Positions 1 to 9,745 of a stretch of 64,000 nucleotides of DNA are shown one piece after another. This DNA comes from Hofstenia miamia (lineage: Eukaryota > Xenacoelomorpha > Acoela). The stretch lies in the NCBI GenBank assembly GCA_004352715.1, contig SCFE01000073.1:1668422-1732421 (forward strand). The letters are read 5' to 3'. Within the stretch, counting starts at the first letter, position 1. Each line of letters starts with the position of its first letter. Under the pieces are notes generated by a model. It did no database searches, was not told where the DNA came from, and saw nothing but the letters and a program-made list of their open reading frames with translations. A program made the translations under genes and the position numbers.

Positions 1-420
1 GGAAATATCATGGGCTTTGAAGACGATGTCACATAGGCGAATCAGCGGGGAGATGACAGGAGGCACCAAACAAACTCTCTTCGTCTAGGGTAGAGCTCCA
101 ACTTGCGCTCCCCACTAAAAATGATCCGGTTGTACTCCTCTGGGGGGGTCATCTTTAACACCATTTCAACTCTACCAGCCGTTATTTGTTTGTCAAAAAT
201 AGTTTATGCACTGCTACACGTTCTTTGATGTTGTATTGCCAGAGAATCCTTTGGAATGCCCGCACGATCTCGCCGTCCACCCACTCATGCTGAAGCTCTT
301 TGGCTGTCATCTTCAAGTAGGACCTTGATCATCTGTGGTAGATTTTGGAGGTCTACCGGGTCTTTTCTTATTTTGGTGGCGTACGATACGCTCCTAGGAA
401 ATTTTCCATGTTTTGCAGCG
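1..420 (-). pseudogene. degenerate Tc1/mariner-like transposase fragment
   Basis: Read on the minus strand, broken frames give stretches such as RIIFSGERKLELYPRRR followed by EFVW. These resemble the region around the first catalytic Asp of Tc1-like transposases (consensus FSDE...VWR), with the Asp replaced here by Gly. Upstream, LPQMIKVLLEDDSQRASA and a Gly/Arg-rich linker would fit the second helix-turn-helix. There are several stops and frame breaks, so this is a fossil. No terminal repeat is visible inside the window. Assignment is by motif only. Confidence 0.35.
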
Positions 421-424
421 GCAG

Positions 425-450
425 TATATTTATATATATATATATATATA
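425..450. repeat. (TA)n microsatellite
   Basis: Short pure TA run directly left of the miniature element at 451. Because Tc1/mariner elements insert at TA, this run probably supplied the target site. Confidence 0.9.
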
Positions 451-1037
451 GGGTTGTGCAAAAGTAGGTATACAGTGGTCAAGAAAAGAAAAGACGTATA
501 ACGTTAAGGCATTTATTATACAGACAAACAAATGTTGCATAAACAAGTAAAAATAAGCACGTATAAAAAGAAACACATGTAATAAGAAGCTCTATTTCTG
601 CAGGTATTCAAATTGCTTGACGTCAGCGTTAACACATTCTTCTATTTGAGAACGAACACTCATGCACACTCTTGAACAAAGATCTTTATCAGCATCAATT
701 TCAAATTTTCACGCAGTTGATAAACAGTGAGCCTTGAAGGGAGAGGTGTTTCAAAGGTTTTGACCCACTGTTCTTTTACGCGTTCACTATTGTTCAGTAT
801 TGTTTTAATATCAATTTTCGCTGTTCGTCAGTCAAATTACCAGCCATGGTTAATTTGCCAATTTAACTGAAAAAATAAAAAGAAATGATTCAAAGTACAT
901 GCACTTTAATCGAAAGGAAATTTAATTAATAAAAACAAAAGACTAAAAGTATATGCATTTTTACTTTAAGGTATGTAGCTTTCAGTTTAATAAAATGTCA
1001 ATAATTTCAATACTGTATACCTACTTTTGCACCCCCT
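451..1037 (-). mobile_element. internally deleted Tc1-like element (MITE) keeping both ends of its transposase gene
   Basis: The terminal inverted repeats are about 25 bp: the left end contains TGCAAAAGTAGGTATACAGT, and the right end (1012-1037) is its reverse complement with a few changes. Both ends abut TA runs. On the minus strand, an ATG near 846 opens MAGNLTDEQRKLILKQY. A frameshift later come VKEQWVKTFETPLPSRLTVY (an HTH of the DUF4817 type) and a tail SVRSQIEECVNADVKQFEYL that matches the C-terminal end of such transposases. The catalytic DDE core is absent, so the element is non-autonomous. Confidence 0.75.
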
Positions 1038-1038
1038 G

Positions 1039-1075
<37 letters not shown>

Positions 1076-1144
1076 NNNNNNNNNNNNNNNNNNNNNNNNN
1101 NNNNNNNNNNNNNNNNNNNNNNNNNNNNNNNNNNNNNNNNCCCC

Positions 1145-1178
<34 letters not shown>
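1038..1178. repeat. (TA)n tract interrupted by a 65-bp assembly gap
   Basis: A TA run (1041-1075) runs into Ns (1076-1140). The sequence resumes with CCCCCTGTA and another TA run, repeating the CCCCCTGTA that precedes the gap. This is probably an unmerged overlap of two contig ends rather than a real duplication. Confidence 0.8.
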
Positions 1179-1181
<3 letters not shown>

Positions 1182-1480
1182 GCAATTTTTATCAAATTAT
1201 TGAATTTAAAATTTTAATATAAGAATGGACTTGTCTTCGAATTTTAACATTTTAACTATTTATCATTTTGTAGAATATCCGGACATGCAATAGAAATCAG
1301 AAATCAATGGCTTGGAAAATGCACCATTCATGTAATTCAGAACTACCAGCTTTTGCATTTCTTTTTTGTTGAATTGTAGTTTTCTAAAAATTTCAAAGGA
1401 TCTTTTTTGTGTAAAATTCGCACATAGGGAATGCATAATTATGGTGTTGTACTGCAATACACAATATCTGACAGACGTAT
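1179..1480. other. no gene seen
   Basis: AT-rich spacer. Small open frames here lack any recognisable motif. Confidence 0.5.
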
Positions 1481-1487
1481 ATACTAC

Positions 1488-1845
1488 GCCGCTGCGATTT
1501 GACTTTTTTAGGCTCGAGTCGAGTTAGAACCCTAAATCGCGAATTTGAATCGAGTTGCGAGTTACAATTATACTTAATTTTCTCTTTAGGCTAAGCTATA
1601 TATAACTGAGCTGCCCTATATAAATTTGACAGAAATACAACATGCTAAACTAAATTAGAAACCAAGCCTGATGGCTTAAAATTTGAGATAAAAAGTGAAA
1701 GGCCAATGGATTGTTCGACATTATTGTCAAAGACTGCAGAAAAACAGATGCCATTCACGCTAAGATCGAGTTGTCTTCGAGTACTCGAAATGTAGAGTTG
1801 AGTTTTTGGCCTCGAGTTGAATTTCGAGTACTCGCAGGGCCCCAG
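1488..1845. repeat. motif-rich miniature element with CGAGT/ACTCG arrays at both ends
   Basis: The left part (1512-1562) and right part (1765-1837) carry repeated CTCGAGT, CGAGTT and ACTCG motifs in both orientations. The outer ends can be paired as GCCGCTGCGA on the left and the complement of TCGCAGGGCCCC on the right. The layout suggests a short non-autonomous DNA transposon with subterminal protein-binding motifs. No coding capacity is seen, and the exact boundaries and target duplication are not resolved. Confidence 0.45.
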
Positions 1846-1859
1846 TATGTACATATCTC

Positions 1860-2521
1860 ATAAAAATGTGGTGTTCTATGAATGTCATAATTTCATTTAC
1901 ATCAATTCAACTAGGCTTGTCATTACCATGTTTCAAATACTTTAAGAAAAACATAAAGTACATATTTTTAGAAAAAATCTTTAGAAATTTTACAGATTTT
2001 AAATATCATTTTGTATACTGAGTGGTTACGATTGTAGTCGTAAAAATTGAGATATGTTCTTTGGTCAATAAAAGCTTGTTTCTGTAATACATTTTTGTCT
2101 TATTGCAATCGAATTGTTATTTGAATGTAATCGTTGTTAGAAAAGCTTCGCCCGAATTTTTGTTCAATTTTGCGTCTGAGTTGCAATCTGGGCATGTCTT
2201 GACCTGACATTGGAAGTTTTATTGCGAAGTTTAAAGCATAGCGGCTATTTGTTTTGCATGCTCGAATTGAAAAATATATTTCTTTAAATTATTTTAAAAG
2301 GGCATTCATTATTTTCAAGAAATGATATTGCTTGTTTACTTTTAATCTTGAATACAGATGAATTTATTGTTAGTCACGATTTCTATGTTTTCCATACATG
2401 TCAATTGGGTAAGTAAACACCAAATGCATTGACTAGATTTAACCATTTTATCATATATCTCTTCGCTCTAGCAAATTGGGACCGGTTACAACTGATTAGT
2501 GCTTTGCTTAGGGTCCATGGT
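1860..2521. other. no gene seen
   Basis: AT-rich spacer between the CGAGT-motif element and the P-type transposon. No coding or RNA signature recognised. Confidence 0.5.
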
Positions 2522-3162
2522 CAAGGATGTTAAATATTATGTTGCAATGTTATTGTTAGGTGACAATAAATTATTTTTATTGTGCCCTGAAAACAATAAA
2601 TTATTGTAATTATTGTTTAGTATTTTGTAAAACAAAGACAATGATTGTGAACAGGAAACATTTATTGTGAACAAATATAGTCGCCAGATTACGTGCAATA
2701 CAAGTTGGTTGCCATTTTCATTAAGTAACTTAATTATAATTAAACCTCTGTCGTAACTGCAAAGTCACTGATAGAGGGCGTAGACAGTCAGCTTAATGCA
2801 TGTGATGAGAAATGGACTTCTAAATTACCTGGACAATACACTATGCTTTCATAGCGTTCTAATGAGGCCATTTGTAAAATGATTAAAAATTTATTATCTT
2901 ACAAAGACTACGTAATATTTATTAAGTAATGACACTTGAAGTTATTTTTCCAATGTATTAATTTAATTTAATTAAAAATCAAAAGAAAAGAACACTGAAA
3001 TTTTTTTAATTTGCGTTGTAGTTTTTTGGCTGCTCCTGGGCGCCTTTGTTTTACAAAATTTGAGCAGAAACAATTATAAAAGCATCGGTAAATTAAACAG
3101 AAGTGTTTTTCATAATTGTGCTCCAGCAAGCAACAATTTTTAAATTCGGATTTTAAAAAAAC

Positions 3163-3500
3163 CTAAAACTCAATAAATATTGTAATAGCTTCCGGTTCCT
3201 TCAAAAAAGCGGAATTTTTAATTAAGCTTGAAAAAAATGCCCAAGCTTCAATGCATAAAATGTAAACATGTTCAGCAGGCATCGATAATCCACGACGATT
3301 GACATTTTCAATAAACTTCGTGACAATTGCTTCATAAGGCTCTGCAAAATTAGTTCCATTAAACGTGAGTTTGTTATCAGAAACAAGAAACTCTGTGCAA
3401 TAAGGACACTTTGCTTGCATTGAGACCCTTCTTGCAACGTATCCAGCAACATAGAAAATAATATTCGCATCAGCAATGTCTAATGAGTTAAAGTCAGGCT
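3163..3500 (-). pseudogene. P-element transposase C-terminal region
   Basis: The reading frame begins near 3490 with FYVAGYVARR, the highly conserved motif in the C-terminal part of P/THAP9 transposases. A CPYC pair and a helical tail follow, ending at 3163. About 230 bp with stops separate it from the core at 3711, so the gene is broken. It is part of the same element. Confidence 0.75.
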
Positions 3501-3710
3501 CTATGGAATCATATTGGTGACAGTTTACATCATGAGGTCTTTCTAGTGGAATTTAAAATCGAGATTTTATTTCCCAGGTGTAAAGTTTGAAAATTTTAAT
3601 GATAAAAGACGGATTTTCTTTTCGTTTTCCAGGATTTGGCAAATTGATAAATATTAGTTCGAACCAGATAAAGAACGGTACTGTCCAAAACGTGATTCAA
3701 GCCTATCCTG

Positions 3711-4622
3711 TTAAATGTTACCAATTAAAACGAATTTAAAACCAGCAATGTTAATTAAATACTGACAAAGTTCGTTTAATGATTGAGAGGTTAGAATCCA
3801 AGCTTGAAAAGTTGCGTCAGATAATCCAAATTTTGAAAGCATGTTATCAGATTTCCATTTCCGCAAAAAACTTTCAGAGGATTGAATAAAAACAAGCTTT
3901 TCGTCACTATCTGAATTAATAGGAACTTTGTATGGTTTGAGTTTATGAGAACCAATAGAGAGTGTTTTTACATTGATTATATTCCAGACTTTAGCAATTA
4001 ATTTGAGAAAAGTAATTGTTCCTTCCCATTGAATCTTTTGATAAAGATCACAGTAAAACTCAAGTGCATTTATAGTAGATTCATTAATATTTGCACAGAT
4101 AAATTTTGTAGATGTCTTCTCAATACTACGAGGATTAAACAATGATGGTGTTAATTTGTGAGCCATTCTAAGAGGCTTCACTTTTTCAATGTTATATAAA
4201 TCTGACAAATGATTAAAATTTGCCACTGAAAAATCGTCACAAGTAAGTGTTTCTGGATTAGGATACTTGAAAACTTTTTTTGATTGAAAATTGTTAAAAA
4301 TGTTCTTCATATTGTGGGTTGGATCGATTATTATAAACAACTTCTGCTCTGGAATAGGTGGGTTTTCAATAAAAAAACAAATATTTACATTACAAAGTGT
4401 CTTATGAAAAGAACGATTCAATGAATTGTTGTCAGAGCAAACAGAAACAACGATAACCCCACATTTCTGTACTAGCTTTGTAATTTGAAAAAACCCATCC
4501 AAAATAGTGGATGCAGTTAGATTTTCGGTTGCAAATAATGCAACAACATCGCGGAACTTAGATGACAATGATGAAATCATAAATGTTGTAACGGTTTTAC
4601 TATTATTCTGTGCATTGTACAT
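3711..4622 (-). pseudogene. P-element transposase core (RNase H / GTP-binding insertion region), partial
   Basis: An open frame of about 303 codons. It carries VSVCSDNNSLNRSF, corresponding to the 'CDN' catalytic Asp segment of P/THAP9 transposases. Next comes IIDPTHNMKNIFNNF, matching the D-P-x-H-x-x-K-N signature at the start of the GTP-binding insertion domain. Further on, LRMAHKLTPSLFNP and a long helical region are typical of the same family. The first catalytic Asp motif is not present upstream. The frame is unusually long for a fossil, which suggests relatively recent loss of function. It lies in the same element and strand as the THAP segment at 4804-5073. Confidence 0.75.
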
Positions 4623-4803
4623 AACTCACCACAGTATTCAGGACGATTCGCAACATATACTTCATCAACAATAAGGTTAACAGACCTAAATTATGTGAGC
4701 ACTTAATATTGATAATAAAATAATAATTTGGTATTAAATAATTTTTAACAGTAGTATGTCAGCACTAGACTTTCTTTGAGAATCTAGGTAAAAGATTCGG
4801 AAA

Positions 4804-5073
4804 TTACGATGGAACAGCATCTTTGTTCAATTTTGCGCCAGACGGCTTTCTCCAATAATGGAAGTCATGTGATATATCACAGAAATCAGACTTGACGAAA
4901 TGCAAAGAAAATACTCGAGAATATTTTGTTATAATTAAATGCTTTCGTGGTATTCTATTGCACCATTTTTTCCGCATATTTATATCATCAGAAAATTTGT
5001 GGAAGCTTATTTCCTTGTTTTGGTTTGACTTATAACCAGATTTACAACATGGGACAACACATTTGTTAGGCAT
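4804..5073 (-). pseudogene. THAP domain, N-terminal part of P-element transposase
   Basis: This 89-residue open frame starts at an ATG (MPNKCVVPCCKSG). It has the THAP C2CH layout: C5 and C10 near the start, a WCNRIPR segment (the family's conserved Trp), and a distal Cys/His pair replaced here by S-LHF (VFSLHF where CSxHF is usual). It would bind the element's subterminal repeats. The frame stops before the transposase core, and the spacer to the next frame (4622) is too short to hold the usual leucine-zipper/HTH segment and first catalytic Asp. The original gene has therefore been internally deleted. Loss of one zinc ligand would impair the fold. Confidence 0.75.
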
Positions 5074-5889
5074 AATCCAGTCGGTGAATAAGGTTTCAGC
5101 AAGTGCACAATTTGCAACGAACGTGCAGCATACTCATCAAGAGAATAAATGATTATTAGACCAGGCGTGTTGTTATGCATCCCTCTAGCAGCTGGCTTTA
5201 AAATCTACCTGCTGTCGCAATTGCAATGGCCTCTTTAAGTCGCAAACGCACGCAGATAATTTGGAAGTCTATGGATGAGACTCCCGCGCATCACAAACAG
5301 ACCAATCACGAGGCGAAAGTTACATGTTCAACACGCCGCTGTGTTTGTGGCTAACACGTGAACTATACGTGTAGACTTCAAGTGCAAGTAATTTTAAAAA
5401 TATCTTGACTGGTGAAAAATACCCGTTTTAGTCACAGATCAATTATTGTATCGCCGCAATACTATTATTTTATTGTCTAAGACCTCACAATCAATTATTG
5501 TATTTATTTTATTGACAAGGCTTGTTTCAACAATTATTGTACATCCCTGTCCTTTGTACCACAATTGGATTAATTAATTAGACATTCATAAAAATTATGC
5601 TTATTTGTAGTTTGTATAATGTCAATCAATATCATATTGAACATCGTTAGTTATAATAGTTGCTCTAATTTGATTGGAGGATTTTGCTTAGAAATTTAAT
5701 TTAGTCAACGTAAGTGTTGTGGGTTTTAATGAATCACAGTTAAGTATGCCGCGTTCAAATAAACATCTTGTTGATACTGATGAAGGATGTCGTGATAAAA
5801 GTTGTTCGGAAGCATGATGTGACAAATTCTGTTTAAAATGTTAAATAACAAGAGGGATAATAGAAAATATTGATAGAGATTATAAGGTC

Positions 5890-6660
5890 CTTCTTTGGAT
5901 TGTTGAAAACAACCAACAGGCGTTTATTTGAAACCTACTTCCATTTGAAAACGCTTGCGTAAAGCTGGGTATTGTTTTTATACACCTGTCAAAGACGTAC
6001 TGTTAGCAAAATGTCAAGGCTCCTTTATCATGGGCAAAGCGAAGGAAGCGTGGAACTCTAGAACGATGGAGATCTATGCTAATCACAGATGAATGTACGC
6101 TTGAATTCTTTATCACAAACGTACGCATCATTGAATGCCGCTGTCCCAATGAAAAATATAGACTTGAATGTACACGTCCTACAGTTAAGCATATGAGTAG
6201 AAATGTAATCTTTTGAGGAGGATTATATGCCCATTAGTCAGATCTCAAGTTAATGTTATCAATAATATTCAATATCAAAAAATATTTGAGCAGTCACTAA
6301 TTCTTCAAAATATAACCTCATCAAATTAATTCTTGATGACAATAATGTCCTTTTACATGTTGCTCAAGTGGTTTGATCATGGATTTTGAAACAGCATTTT
6401 GCTTATTTACCCTGATCAAGCAATTCTCCAGACTATATTTATAGCAAATAATTAAAAAGACTGTCAGAAAAGGCCATATTCAAATGCAGATTTATTTAAA
6501 AAAAATCAATTCAATTGGGAACTCCTTGTCTATCCAAGAATGTGAATACTTCAGTAATTTTATGCTGTTCAGATATCAAGCGTTCATCGTAGAGAAATAA
6601 CTAACGATCAAATTCTTGGGTCGTCAGGAAAGTTAAAAGCTTTGTTAAAAATATGGTGTT
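5890..6660 (+). pseudogene. Tc1-like transposase fossil
   Basis: Plus-strand frames with many stops still show ordered Tc1 pieces. An LxTDECT-like segment near 6100 stands for the first catalytic Asp. ILDDNNVLLHVAQ near 6330 stands for the second-Asp region (QQDNAPCHxA in intact copies). Next is a Ser-Pro-Asp (SPD) triplet near 6430. No intact terminal repeats were identified. Confidence 0.5.
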
Positions 6661-6839
6661 TAGGAACTCTCTTTCTCCCTCTCGCTGATCTACTACATAT
6701 AGGGGACATTGAGCTTTGCCATCAGTTACTACTATTTAATTGTCTGTGCTGCGCGATGGACGTAACTAAGGAGCAGACAAAATAGTATGCATGTATTGAT
6801 AGAAATCCATTGTAAATTAAGTATTTTCGTTGCCGAAAA

Positions 6840-7570
6840 GGCATCAGGATTCTTGACAGCTAAGAAGTAGTGTAAGGCGTTTCATGAGGACAACTTTGTT
6901 GTGGATGCTCTGCTTAGTGGAAGGCCGAGTACGTCCAGAACAAATGAATACAAGTCCCAAATTGAAGAGTTCATCAAGCAATATCCCAAGCTCTCGATCA
7001 GGCAAATCAGTGAATAATGGGATATGAATTGACAAACTGTGTGGGAAGTGTTAATATCTCCTATCAAAAGGTGTGGTGTCTGGCAGCCATAAGTCCTCAC
7101 AAATTATAACCGGCGAACATGCGTGGAAAACGCAATAATTATTGTCAAATCTTTGCAAAATCTTGATAAATGTTTTGGTCGACTGTACGCTATTGTTGAT
7201 GAGACATGAGTCACCATAAGTCTCTTGGGACAAAACAAAAAACAAAGTATGGCTGAAATCAAATGAAAAACCAACCCTCACCAAAGAAAAATGAATGCTG
7301 CTTTTATGATTTAAACTGCCAACAGAAAGTTCAATGTAGAGACTTTTCCTTATGGAGCAAAAATCAATTCTAAAAGATACTGTCCATTTCTTAATGAAGC
7401 TGTGGCGTCGTCTTCGCTCAGACTTTACACGATTCTTAGAAATCTAGCTTCAACAAGGCAATGCACGTCCATGTGTGTCAACTCAACTCACGGAGTTTGA
7501 GATCTCGCAAAATAAACTTATCCTCGAGTCGCCTTATTCTTCGGATTTTAACAAGTTAAATCGATGGGTG
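6840..7570 (+). pseudogene. second Tc1-like transposase fossil
   Basis: On the plus strand, the conceptual reading gives FHEDNFVVDALLSGRPSTS (the GRPS linker between the two HTH helices of Tc1/mariner proteins), then KQYPKLSIRQISE. AIVDET near 7190 stands at the first catalytic Asp, and RYCPFLNEAV near 7380. Stops and frameshifts occur throughout. This is a different copy from the fossil just upstream. Confidence 0.55.
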
Positions 7571-8760
7571 TATATTTACGATACTATGAAATAAATATAA
7601 TTTCACAATAACACACAGGTAAAAGAAATCGCGCTACAACTGCTAAGGTCCGTCTCAAGAGAACGAATGCTATCACAAATCAAGGAACTTAAGGATAATC
7701 TTAATTTTGTGATATAAAACTAGGGATATTATATTGTTTGAAACATAATATAATGTTTGAGAATTAGATGCTTTGTTGCGTGAACTAATGCGTTATTAAA
7801 GTATCTTTTGCGAATTAACATTCTTCAATAATTCATACTGAAGAATACAAATATTAACACTTCCACATGTTGAAGGTAGAGAGATGGTGTTGTCATATGC
7901 ATGTGATATAGATATTTACCTTCATTTAATAAAGAATTATAGCGTTTTGAGGACTGTCAATGTCCGTCCTACAGATTTTCGGTAGCTTAACACAGCGCCG
8001 TATTCTGTTAGTGATTTATGAAAAAATTAATTCAACAAAGTAAATGATTTAACACTAAATTGGACAATCCATTCAAAGGTAATAACAGAAAAAGAATCTA
8101 AAATGTATGTTCAAGAAACTTGTGGGCGGAGACTCTGTCCAGGGCAACTCCTTTCTACGTTATCTGTGATAATATTTCTTATAATTTTCCAAAATACATT
8201 TTCTCTTTTCAGCAGTGTGTCGCATTTGCAATTTTTTGCATTTATCTGATAATAGGCCATTTAATTTTTTATATTTTTGTAAAATATCACTCAGACAGGT
8301 AAATAGCAGAGAATTTGTAAAATATCACTTTGTGCGTCTAAACCCACTTATCTAATTAACAGCAATTATAGAGAGTACGCAAGATTTTCGGGCATATGGG
8401 ACATTGCAGTAAGGACCAAGATATTGAAAAACTAGACCATAGAGATGCATTTCATCATCTTAGGTTTTAATTTTTTTTAATTTTTACCGGAAATTTTTTT
8501 CTTTAGCCAATAAAAATCTATTTTGAAAACCTCACCGGACATTCCACCATGCCCCTCTTTGCGTACGTCCTGGATTATAAACTCTCTATTTTCGCAAAAT
8601 TGCGATTCCTAAGTTGTATGTAATTGAATTGACATAGTAAAATTTTTAGAATTTTTTCATTATTCAAATTGATATTTAATTTAAATTGTTAGCAAAAATG
8701 TAAACATCGTTTTTGAAAACCCAAATTCTTCCATCACAATCCTATATCACAAATTTTTAG
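7571..8760. other. AT-rich non-coding stretch, probably an intron of the VAMP gene
   Basis: No coding signature was found. The stretch ends with AATTTTTAG at a convincing 3' splice site used by the VAMP exon. The upstream VAMP exon was not located in this window. Confidence 0.5.
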
Positions 8761-9000
8761 GTTGTGGACGTAATGAAAGGTAACATTAATAAACTGGTCA
8801 TTCGAGATGAACGCTTAAATGAGCTCGATATGCGAGCTGAAAGCTTGCAACAAGGCGCCCGAAGCTTTGAGAACAGTGCCGGGCGTGTAAGGAGGAAGTA
8901 CTTTTGGAAAAATGTCAAATCAACTGCTGTTTTGGTGGCTGTGATTTCGGTGATTTTGGTGGTTCTCATTGTATGGATTTATTCTAAGTTTTTCAAATAA
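8761..9000 (+). CDS. VAMP/synaptobrevin-family R-SNARE, last coding exon
   Basis: The exon follows a 3' splice site (AATTTTTAG at 8752-8760) and ends at TAA 8998-9000. It encodes about 79 residues. The first 45 are the second half of a v-SNARE coiled coil: VVDVMKGNINKLVIRDERLNELD, with the Arg of VIRDERL at the ionic zero layer. A basic juxtamembrane segment, RRKYFWKNVK, follows, then a hydrophobic tail anchor (STAVLVAVISVILVVLIVWI) and a short KFFK end. This is the standard C-terminal layout of VAMP1/2/3/8-type proteins, which drive vesicle fusion by pairing with Q-SNAREs. The start of the SNARE motif must lie in an upstream exon that I could not find. The spacing and WKNVK motif fit VAMP2/VAMP8-like proteins; the exact paralogue is uncertain. 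Confidence 0.88.
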   Translation, partial: VVDVMKGNINKLVIRDERLNELDMRAESLQQGARSFENSAGRVRRKYFWKNVKSTAVLVAVISVILVVLIVWIYSKFFK

Positions 9001-9217
9001 TTTGAGTATTTGGAATTTTGTATATTTTTGTATATTTTATATGTTTGCTTTGTAAATTTAACATATATTTCTGCTTTTTCCTCTTATTATTTCAGACTGC
9101 TTCGTTTTCCTCAAAGTTAAATACTGGTCGTTTTATTTAAATTTTAAAGTCTTCCTTTATATTACTTTATAGCTTCTTGAAAATAGTTTCACTGTCAATT
9201 ATTTTGAATGATTAGCA

Positions 9218-9223
9218 ATTAAA
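9218..9223 (+). promoter_or_regulatory. candidate poly(A) signal for the VAMP gene
   Basis: ATTAAA about 220 bp after the VAMP stop codon. It is the first good hexamer variant downstream. Position only; no transcript evidence. Confidence 0.35.
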
Positions 9224-9745
9224 GTCATAATTGCTTTTTAAATTGATTTTTGCACTTAAGTTTTTATTTTTCTGTCCAACTTATGCTAGTTTGCTTTTGT
9301 TTATTCTTTGGTAAAATTATAACGAAATATATTTGTATTTATTCTTTTAATAGAGACTTCAGATTTGATTTAGAAGATAAAATCATATATCTTTGTTTTA
9401 AATTGTGATTTTGTACAGTTATCTATGAGTTCATGTACGTATATATTAAAACTAAAAATGTCCAGGGCATGTGAGTGTGTATTTAAACTGTCGAAGCTTT
9501 ATCAAGTTCGGCCAGTGTGTCAAAATATCAATTTGGCAATATTTGAATAATAATAGATTTGGCAAAGCAAGTCTTTGCTTGCATTTGACAAACATGTATT
9601 TTTATAAGCTTTGCTACTAATGATCATACTAATGTGTGCGTTTAAATTTTATTTCTATGTTAATGAGCATGTTTTAACAGATGCGTGTTTTTAGTGTTCA
9701 AATACTAAACTAATAGCATTATACGCGACGATTCCGTCGAAAGAA

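Larger units (their letters stand above)
2522..5549 (-). mobile_element. P-superfamily DNA transposon (THAP type), degraded
   Basis: The element starts CAAGGATGT and ends ACATCCCTG, so its outer ends are inverted repeats (reverse complement of the right end: CAGGGATGT). It is flanked by an 8-bp pair, TCCATGGT and TCCTTTGT, which match at 6 of 8 positions. This is what an eroded 8-bp target duplication, typical of P elements, would look like. Subterminal regions at 2560-2620 and 5440-5540 are rich in AATTATTG/CAATAATT motifs. Inside, on the minus strand, are a THAP domain, part of the P transposase core and its C-terminal region. Confidence 0.8.

Noticed and set aside
256-501. Open frames on both strands containing YIYIYI
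   Set aside because: They run through the (TA)n tract. The coding look comes from the repeat; only the minus-strand Tc1-like words outside it were kept.
8757-8969. Minus-strand frame opposite the VAMP exon
   Set aside because: It is antisense to a clear R-SNARE coding exon and has no recognisable motif.
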